This document shows positions 29,182 through 34,490 of a DNA stretch of 34,490 bases, piece by piece. A program made the translations under genes and the position numbers. The DNA lies in the NCBI GenBank assembly GCA_964583095.1, contig CAZOVB010000047.1:1-34490 (forward strand), in the 5' to 3' direction. Positions within the stretch are counted from its first letter, which is position 1. Each line of letters starts with the position of its first letter. The DNA comes from CAZOVB01 sp964583095 (GTDB taxonomy: Bacteria > Planctomycetota > Phycisphaerae > SM23-33). The notes under the pieces were generated by a model. The model ran no database searches. It was given only the letters and a program-made list of their open reading frames with translations, and was not told where the DNA came from.

Positions 29182-30753
29182 ATGGCTCGACGCGGCGACG
29201 TAAATCTATCGATTACCGGAGACTCTCGCGATTGGAATCGTGAGCTGAACCGTGCTGAACGGTCTACGAATAGATTTACCAAAAAAACGCAGAGCATGTT
29301 TGGCCGGGTCGGCAAAGGCATTGGTAAATCACTGGCGGGATTCGGCAAAAGTTTTATGGCCCCTCTGGCGGCATTAGCCGGCGGCGCCGCGATTATCGGC
29401 GCCGGTCGTCGCATAATCGATTTTGACGACAACCTCCTGACGCTTGGCCTCAATGCCGGCCTTACCAAAAAAGAGATGTTTGAGCTGCGGGAAGAAATTG
29501 TCGATACCGCATTCGCTTCCCGTCGCTCGCGTGATGATATTTTGGGCAGCATATCGGATATCGTTGATAAAACCGGGGATTTCGATTTTGCGCGTGACTC
29601 TATTTTAGGCGTCGGCAAGGCGGCAACCGCAATGGGCGCTGACATTAACGATGTTGGGCGCCTGGCTTCGGCTGCTTCCATAAATTTGAATTTGGCCGGC
29701 GATGACGTCGAAGAGTTTTTCAACATAATCGCGACGCAAGGTAATAAAGGGTCGTTTATATTCAAAGACCTGGCATCGCAGGCGGAGCGGCTGATGTCAG
29801 CGGCGGGGCGAATTGGCATTGTCAAAGATAATTTTGCGGAGTTTGGCGCGTTCCTTCAGCTCGCCCGACCCAGCTTTGGGAGCGCGGAAGAAACCAGTAC
29901 GGCCATACGCAATATCGCTACGCGCCTGAAAACGCAACGAAAACAAGTAGAAAAGCTTGTCGGCTATAGCGTTTTTGACGATAAGGGGAACATAAAAGAT
30001 TTCCGGAAGACCATTGTCGATTTGGTTAAAGCCTCGGAAGGCGACATTAAGCCGTTGTTTGATATTTTTCAAGAGGCAAGCTTGGCGTTTGGCACCATGC
30101 AAAAAGAATACTTGGAGTTTGGGGAGCTGCGCAGCTTTGACAATCTGATCGCGCAAGCCAGTGAAGGCAATTTTATGCTCAATGCGTTTGAAGAGCGAAC
30201 CAAAAATGCGAAAGCGCAGTTGCAGCAGCTGTCGAATGTTGCATGGGAGTTTGCCGATGCGGGGATCGCGCCGGTAATTGCCGAGATGAATAAAGAGTTG
30301 TCGCGATTGACAAGCAATCCGGCGGAGATGGAAAAGTTTCGCAAAAACCTGACGGATATCGGCAAAGCGATTGGCGACATGGCCGCGTTGGGAGTCGATA
30401 TCGTTCATCTGGTAGAAGCCCTTTTTTCGATACCAGATATTATCGGAAAAGTCTTTGACTCCGTTCCGCACTTTATTAAAGACGGCGCGCAAAACCGGAA
30501 ACAAATTCGCGACTATGGGCGCGCAAGCCCTAAGCAGCGTGCAAGTATAGAGGAATTCAACAAACAAAGCATTGCGGCCGCCGCAGCAGCTGCGCAAAAT
30601 CAAACGATCGCCAACGATAACAAAGTCGAAGTAACAATCAATCAGAAGATCGATCGCGAAGGCAAGGCGGTCACCACTGGGCAGTCATCTGGCGGAAGCT
30701 TCGCTCTCAATGTAAAAGACTCCTGGAACCTTCCGCGCGGGAGTATCGAGTAA
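29182..30753 (+). CDS. Tail tape measure protein
   Basis: A 523-residue protein with the phage tape-measure core: an N-terminal helix (RDWNRELNRAERSTNRF), a Gly/Ala hydrophobic segment near residues 45-75, a FDDNLLTLGLNAGLTKKEMF block and a long helical middle (DDILGSISDIVDKTGDFDFA, LNLAGDDVEEFFNIIATQG). Its length sets tail length; 523 residues predicts a short tail relative to many myophages. The C-terminus has an Ala run and a beta end. Starts seven bases after the frameshift product's stop. Confidence 0.9.
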   Translation: MARRGDVNLSITGDSRDWNRELNRAERSTNRFTKKTQSMFGRVGKGIGKSLAGFGKSFMAPLAALAGGAAIIGAGRRIIDFDDNLLTLGLNAGLTKKEMFELREEIVDTAFASRRSRDDILGSISDIVDKTGDFDFARDSILGVGKAATAMGADINDVGRLASAASINLNLAGDDVEEFFNIIATQGNKGSFIFKDLASQAERLMSAAGRIGIVKDNFAEFGAFLQLARPSFGSAEETSTAIRNIATRLKTQRKQVEKLVGYSVFDDKGNIKDFRKTIVDLVKASEGDIKPLFDIFQEASLAFGTMQKEYLEFGELRSFDNLIAQASEGNFMLNAFEERTKNAKAQLQQLSNVAWEFADAGIAPVIAEMNKELSRLTSNPAEMEKFRKNLTDIGKAIGDMAALGVDIVHLVEALFSIPDIIGKVFDSVPHFIKDGAQNRKQIRDYGRASPKQRASIEEFNKQSIAAAAAAAQNQTIANDNKVEVTINQKIDREGKAVTTGQSSGGSFALNVKDSWNLPRGSIE

Positions 30754-32021
30754 TGCCGTATCGCTATAATGCAACATTAGACGGTATGGCTCTTGATATT
30801 GAGCACGTCACTGACAGAGGCGAAAAAGCGCTGGGCGTGCATGAGTATCCGTTTTCCGATCATGTCGATATAGATGATTTGGGTATGCGGGCAAACGCCA
30901 TACGTTATCGATGCTATTTTCTAGATGAGGCGTATGATGATCATTTCAGCTTTTTAGAGCATATCCGTGAAACGCAAGTAAACGAGCTAATACATCCTAT
31001 TTATGGCATCAAGCGCGGCTATGTCAAAGTGCACAGCATTGAATCGGACGATCGCATTCAGACCGCCGAAATCGAAATCGAATTTGTTGAATCCAGCGGC
31101 GCATATGAGGCGGCATCCGAAGAGCGCGTGGTCATGGCATGCGAGCAGCACTTTGTGGATGGTCAAGAGGATATCGCCGCCGAAGTCGCCGCAACGCTGT
31201 ATGACGATGTTGGCGCCGTTGCGGGCGATTTGGTTAACGCGGATTTGGACGCAAGCCAAACTGTGCTGTCGCAGATGTCCGGGCTATCTTGGAAAGCGCG
31301 CGGCATAGTGAAAAATATCGACAGCGATATATCATCTATGCGCAATACGCTGAGTTCGATCGAGAACCCCGCGACATCCGTTATAGCGACGGTCAATTAT
31401 GGCACGGGATTGGGCGGCATGGTCGCATCTGAGCTGGCGCAGACCGTTGAACGTTATGCGGAATCGATTGCCACAACCGCCGCCGCGCCATCGCGGTTTA
31501 TATCCGCACTGCGCGCCGGCGTAGCGGATTTTAAAAACAGTTTGGGATATTTGGGTAATACGCTGACTATTCAGGGCGCCCTGTTGGGCGCGGTGAAAGT
31601 CGCGGAAATGTATGATGGTGATGAGCAAAACCGTAATGCCGTTCGGCAAGCGGAATCGACCAAAGCGTTCGCCGCCGACGGGACGTTTCTTCGCCGTGCC
31701 CCGCTACCGGCGATATATACAATCAATGAGCTGGAAAATTCGTTGTCAGCGGTTAGGGAGTACATTCAGGAAGCGATTAATGTTTCGCGCCTTTCGCGCT
31801 CGCTACAGTCCATGGCCCGCTCGCTGCTGCGTCATGTAAATAATATCAAGCTGGAGCGCTATCGCATAATCAGCGTCACGATAACATCACCGATGCCAAT
31901 GCACGCGGTTTGTCATAAATACAATCTGCCGTATGCGTATGCGGATCGGCTAGTCAGTTTGAATCCAGCCATCAAAAATCCCTCATTTGTCGAAGGGGAC
32001 ATACTGATTTATGCCCGATAA
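30753..32021 (+). CDS. N: DNA circularisation / baseplate hub protein gpN with LysM-like C-terminus
   Basis: A 422-residue protein. The N-terminal domain (GMALDIEHVTDRGEKALGVH, YPFSDHVDIDDLG, RYRCYFLDEAYDDH, IYGIKRGYVKVHSI) matches the Mu gpN DNA-circulation family. The last 45 residues (HAVCHKYNLPYAYADRLVSL, NPSFVEGDILIYAR) read as a LysM-type peptidoglycan-binding module. It is a baseplate or tail-hub component linking the tape measure end to the spike. Overlaps neighbours by 1 and 11 bp. Confidence 0.9.
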   Translation: MPYRYNATLDGMALDIEHVTDRGEKALGVHEYPFSDHVDIDDLGMRANAIRYRCYFLDEAYDDHFSFLEHIRETQVNELIHPIYGIKRGYVKVHSIESDDRIQTAEIEIEFVESSGAYEAASEERVVMACEQHFVDGQEDIAAEVAATLYDDVGAVAGDLVNADLDASQTVLSQMSGLSWKARGIVKNIDSDISSMRNTLSSIENPATSVIATVNYGTGLGGMVASELAQTVERYAESIATTAAAPSRFISALRAGVADFKNSLGYLGNTLTIQGALLGAVKVAEMYDGDEQNRNAVRQAESTKAFAADGTFLRRAPLPAIYTINELENSLSAVREYIQEAINVSRLSRSLQSMARSLLRHVNNIKLERYRIISVTITSPMPMHAVCHKYNLPYAYADRLVSLNPAIKNPSFVEGDILIYAR

Positions 32022-33027
32022 TGTCGAACTTTTGGCAAATGGCAAGCGTATCGATCGATTTAAAAGTTATGAGATCGAGCGCGATATGTATACTGCCGAC
32101 GCCGCCTTTAATATAGAGATAGGCCGATCTGATTACGATGTTCAGGCGGGCGATCGTATCGCATTGCGTTTAAACGGCGAAATAGTCATGAATGGCATTG
32201 TCGATCGGCGCACGCGGGAGTACGATAAAACAGCCGGCAGAACGCGCCGGATAATGGGGCGCTCTATAATGGGCATTGTCGTTGATTCGTACTGCGAAGA
32301 GTTTTCGACGCTAAAAAACAAAACGATCGGGCAGGTAGCGAGAATTATTTTGACCGAAATTCCATATGCCAAGCGCGCGGGAATTGTTTTTGCGGACAAC
32401 GCGTCATCGCTGGATGTGTCCCGCGAATTTACGCAGCTTGAACCGGGCATGCGCGCGTTCGATGTTCTGGCGCAATGCGCGATAAGCCGCGGACTGTTGT
32501 TTTACGAGCGCGGCGACGGGACGCTTGTTTTCGGGCGTCCGAAGGGACGCGGCGAAACGGCTTTTTCAATGATCGTTAAAGACGGTGTAAATGAGAGTAA
32601 AATCAAAAGCGCTATTCTCGATGACAATATTGCATCGCGGTATAGCAAAGTCACGGTGATCGGGCAGCAGCAGGGCGCCGATAATATCGATGCATCAGAG
32701 ATTAATATCCTGGGCAGCGCGACGGACGACGATTATCCGTTTTACAAGCCGTATGTCGAAGTGCTCAACGAAGATGCAGAGACGCCGAAAAAACGCGCCA
32801 GGATGATTCTGGAACGCATGCGCGTAGCGTCTCATCGCGTCACTTATACGGTAAGCGGGCATAGTCAGGCGGGCAAAATTTTTGATGTTGATCAGCTTTG
32901 CGCGGTCAACGATGAAGAGCTTGGCATTCAGGAAGATTTGTTGGTATATTCTTTGAGTATGACAATGAACAAAGATGTCGGACAGGTAACGACCTTACGC
33001 CTGGGGCGCCCGGGGGTAGCCGGATGA
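32011..33027 (+). CDS. P: Baseplate hub protein (Mu gpP/gp44-like)
   Basis: A 338-residue protein: MPDNVELLANGKRIDRFKSY at the start, then FNIEIGRSDYDVQAGDRIAL, MNGIVDRRTREYDKTAGRTR, and later SHRVTYTVSGHSQAG. This is the phage late-control/gpD-like hub fold used by Mu gp44. It forms the central ring at the tail tip. It overlaps gpN by 11 bp and gp45 by 4 bp (ATGA). Confidence 0.9.
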   Translation: MPDNVELLANGKRIDRFKSYEIERDMYTADAAFNIEIGRSDYDVQAGDRIALRLNGEIVMNGIVDRRTREYDKTAGRTRRIMGRSIMGIVVDSYCEEFSTLKNKTIGQVARIILTEIPYAKRAGIVFADNASSLDVSREFTQLEPGMRAFDVLAQCAISRGLLFYERGDGTLVFGRPKGRGETAFSMIVKDGVNESKIKSAILDDNIASRYSKVTVIGQQQGADNIDASEINILGSATDDDYPFYKPYVEVLNEDAETPKKRARMILERMRVASHRVTYTVSGHSQAGKIFDVDQLCAVNDEELGIQEDLLVYSLSMTMNKDVGQVTTLRLGRPGVAG

Positions 33028-33590
33028 TACGGGTAATGAATATGATACGCGGCATGATTAAAAGCACTACGGCAAGCGCCGGCAAGATCATGCGTGCATC
33101 GATCAGCGGGCGCACCTCCGAAACGATCGACGATCGCGAAATGCTGCAGCAGTACGGCATATCGAGCCGTCCGAAAACCGATGCGGAAGTGATATTGCTC
33201 AGAGACGGCAATCAATACTTGATTATCGCCAGCGATGACCGGCGGTATCGCATATCGCTTGCGGAGGGCGAAGTCGCGCTTTATACCGATGAGGGCGACG
33301 TTATACATTTGAAACGCGGCAAGGAAATCGATATTAAAAGCGGAAGCAAAATCAATATTGAGTCCGGCGGTGATGTCAGTATCGATGCCAATTCAGATGT
33401 TAATATTAACGCGAGTGCGAACGTGGATATCAATGCAACCGCAAGCGTTAAGGTGAAGGCGCCCAGCGTTAAAATGGGCCAAGGCGTGATAATAGATACG
33501 GCTATGGGGGTTGTGACCCAGCTGTGTGTGTGTTCGATAACCGGCGCGCCGCATCCACAGGGCAGTCTTTCTGTAAAGGCGACAAACTAA
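33024..33590 (+). CDS. Baseplate spike protein (Mu gp45-like)
   Basis: A 188-residue protein with an OB-like N-terminal half (DAEVILLRDGNQYLIIASDD) and a beta-helical C-terminal repeat (KEIDIKSGSKINIESGGDVS, IDANSDVNINASANVDINAT), the triple-stranded spike architecture of Mu gp45 and P2 gpV. The tip region has ITGAPHPQG. It punctures the outer membrane, which would imply a diderm host. Confidence 0.9.
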   Translation: MIRVMNMIRGMIKSTTASAGKIMRASISGRTSETIDDREMLQQYGISSRPKTDAEVILLRDGNQYLIIASDDRRYRISLAEGEVALYTDEGDVIHLKRGKEIDIKSGSKINIESGGDVSIDANSDVNINASANVDINATASVKVKAPSVKMGQGVIIDTAMGVVTQLCVCSITGAPHPQGSLSVKATN

Positions 33591-34490
33591 TGAGCGCAGC
33601 ATCTATAAAAAGCAGGATAATTGCTGAGATGCAGCAATGCCACGATAATAACATCTATAATGATCCAGCGCGCGCGCCGTGGGGAATAGACAGCGAGTAT
33701 TCCGATGCAAAGACGCTGGCCGAGATGCTGGGCCGCGCAATCGATCCTGAAATTGAAATTGCGGATGTTCCGGATTGGCAGGAGTCGGTCAAAGGTACGC
33801 ATGATCCCAGCGGGGGGCTTCCGGCATCGCCGGCAGTCGGCGATCGATGGATTGCCGGCGCGACGGCGAACGGCTGGACCGCTGACAATATTTACGAGTG
33901 GGACGGTTCCAGCTGGTTTTCATTCACGCCGGGCACGGGGTGTACTGTTTGGGATGAATCGGCTGATTTGCATACAACCTATTATGATTCCGCATGGCGG
34001 CAGCAGCCGATCGGGGCGCATACGCATGACTCGCGTTATTATACAGAGTCGGAAGTCGATTCGCTGCTGGCAAACTATTATACAGAGTCGCAAATCGATT
34101 CGCTGCTGGCAAACTATTACACTCAGTCGCAAGTCGATGCGCTCACCTGGACGGCGGCGGACATTGTGTCGGGGACATTTGCGGATGCGCGTATTTCGGA
34201 GTCGTCAGTCACGCAGCACCAAGCCGCGCTTAGTATCGCGTGGAGCCAGATAACGGGAGAGCCGGACTTTGTGATTGACGGGGGCGGTGGCGCCGGCCAG
34301 GTAGGCGTTTGGAGCGATGCGGATACACTAGCGGGCTCAGCGGATTTTCAATGGGATTCTACGGCAAAAAATTTGCGGGCTTCCGCCAATGCGGATTCTA
34401 TCAGTGCGGCGAAGTACTTTGATATCAATGGCGTCAGAATAATTAGTATTGATGGGACGGATAATTTGTTTGTTGGCGCTGAAGCAGGAT
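33590..34490 (+). CDS. Tail-fibre-like protein, 3' end outside window
   Basis: Open from an ATG sharing one base with the gp45 stop to the window edge, at least 300 residues. The first 75 residues are helical (IKSRIIAEMQQCHDNN, DAKTLAEMLGRAIDPEIEI). Next comes a Trp/Gly-rich beta stretch (SPAVGDRWIAGATANG, NIYEWDGSSWFSF) like the collar domains of fibres, then GAHTHDSRYYTESEVDSLLA and 13-residue repeats, then a beta region. In Mu the baseplate genes gp46-48 follow gp45; here a fibre-like gene does, so they are either downstream or replaced. Confidence 0.75.
   Translation, partial: MSAASIKSRIIAEMQQCHDNNIYNDPARAPWGIDSEYSDAKTLAEMLGRAIDPEIEIADVPDWQESVKGTHDPSGGLPASPAVGDRWIAGATANGWTADNIYEWDGSSWFSFTPGTGCTVWDESADLHTTYYDSAWRQQPIGAHTHDSRYYTESEVDSLLANYYTESQIDSLLANYYTQSQVDALTWTAADIVSGTFADARISESSVTQHQAALSIAWSQITGEPDFVIDGGGGAGQVGVWSDADTLAGSADFQWDSTAKNLRASANADSISAAKYFDINGVRIISIDGTDNLFVGAEAG
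34037..34144 (+). repeat. 39-bp tandem repeat in the fibre gene
   Basis: Units at 34037-34075 and 34076-34114 encode YYTESEVDSLLAN and YYTESQIDSLLAN; a third, diverged unit starts at 34115 (YYTQSQVDAL). This Y-x-x-S-x-V/I-D-S-L-L motif is common in tail-fibre shafts and is a recombination hot spot. Confidence 0.9.

Larger units (their letters stand above)
1447..34490. mobile_element. Mu-like transposable prophage, left end to tail-fibre gene (right end outside window)
   Basis: The gene set is diagnostic of Mu-type phages: DDE transposase A, AAA+ protein B, GemA/gp16, DUF3164, Mor-like activator, gp28-type terminase, gp29 (DUF935) portal, gpF, gpG, gpI with nested scaffold, gp36, gp37, sheath L, tube M, frameshifted chaperone, tape measure, gpN, gpP and gp45. 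The left boundary is placed at the 5'-TG at 1447, because hydrogenase coding sequence ends there and the end repeat begins six bases in; TG at 1454 is an alternative. The early operon runs towards the left end and the late genes are split into two divergent operons, unlike phage Mu itself, where almost all genes are on one strand. Confidence 0.95.

Noticed and set aside
33705..34253. Plus-strand ORF in the fibre region
   Set aside because: It is an out-of-frame, Arg-rich shadow; the frame starting at 33590 is coupled to gp45 and encodes clear fibre repeats.

Overview
The window is a junction between a bacterial chromosome and a large Mu-like transposable prophage. Positions 1 to about 1446 hold, on the minus strand, most of an [FeFe]-hydrogenase catalytic subunit (HydA/HndD type), which points to an anaerobic, hydrogen-metabolising bacterium. 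A short run of Ns shows the sequence is a scaffolded draft. I cannot name the host from sequence alone. From about 1447 to the window end everything is prophage. The left end lies inside the hydrogenase gene, after its first codons; the right end is outside the window.

Region by region: (a) 1447-1821 is the left phage end, with GTGGGACAT-type repeats (probable transposase-binding sites) and a terminator built from an inverted copy of the repeat. (b) 1822-11212, all minus strand, is the early operon, read from the switch at 11212-11308 towards the left end. It runs: Ner-like regulator, a clamp-motif protein, DDE transposase A, AAA+ target-selection protein B, small membrane protein, GemA/gp16, DUF3164, a cloverleaf-shaped intercistronic RNA, two related Xre proteins, several small unknown or zinc-binding proteins, a protein with two Mor-like domains, and a double-HTH protein beside the end. 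(c) 11308-12079, plus strand, is the repressor with two small membrane proteins. (d) 12187-21247, minus strand, is a late operon: terminase, portal, M15 endolysin, gpF with a C-terminal HEITH domain, ASCH protein, a papain-like hydrolase candidate, gpG and several small proteins, interrupted by one plus-strand cargo gene with its own promoter. (e) 21431 to the end, plus strand, is the second late operon: gpI protease with nested scaffold, capsid cement, major capsid protein, gp35-38 equivalents, sheath, tube, frameshifted chaperone, tape measure, gpN, gpP, gp45 and a tail-fibre-like protein running off the window.

Genes are tightly packed; many junctions overlap as ATGA or by 8 bp, indicating translational coupling. 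Two divergent control regions organise expression. At 11237-11283 the repressor and early promoters have overlapping -10 boxes. At 21281-21410 there is a dyad, a sigma70-like promoter and two competing terminator-like hairpins before the tail operon.

Most noteworthy: three early proteins each carry a canonical sliding-clamp-binding pentapeptide (QLDLF, QLSLF, QLDLF), and a fourth ends in an SSB-like tip (DDELPF). This suggests a set of phage proteins that dock on the host replisome. Second is the cloverleaf RNA at 5871-5957, whose arm order is that of a circularly permuted tRNA. Third are the attenuator-like leader and the cargo gene inside the head operon. These are readings from sequence alone; no database search was run.
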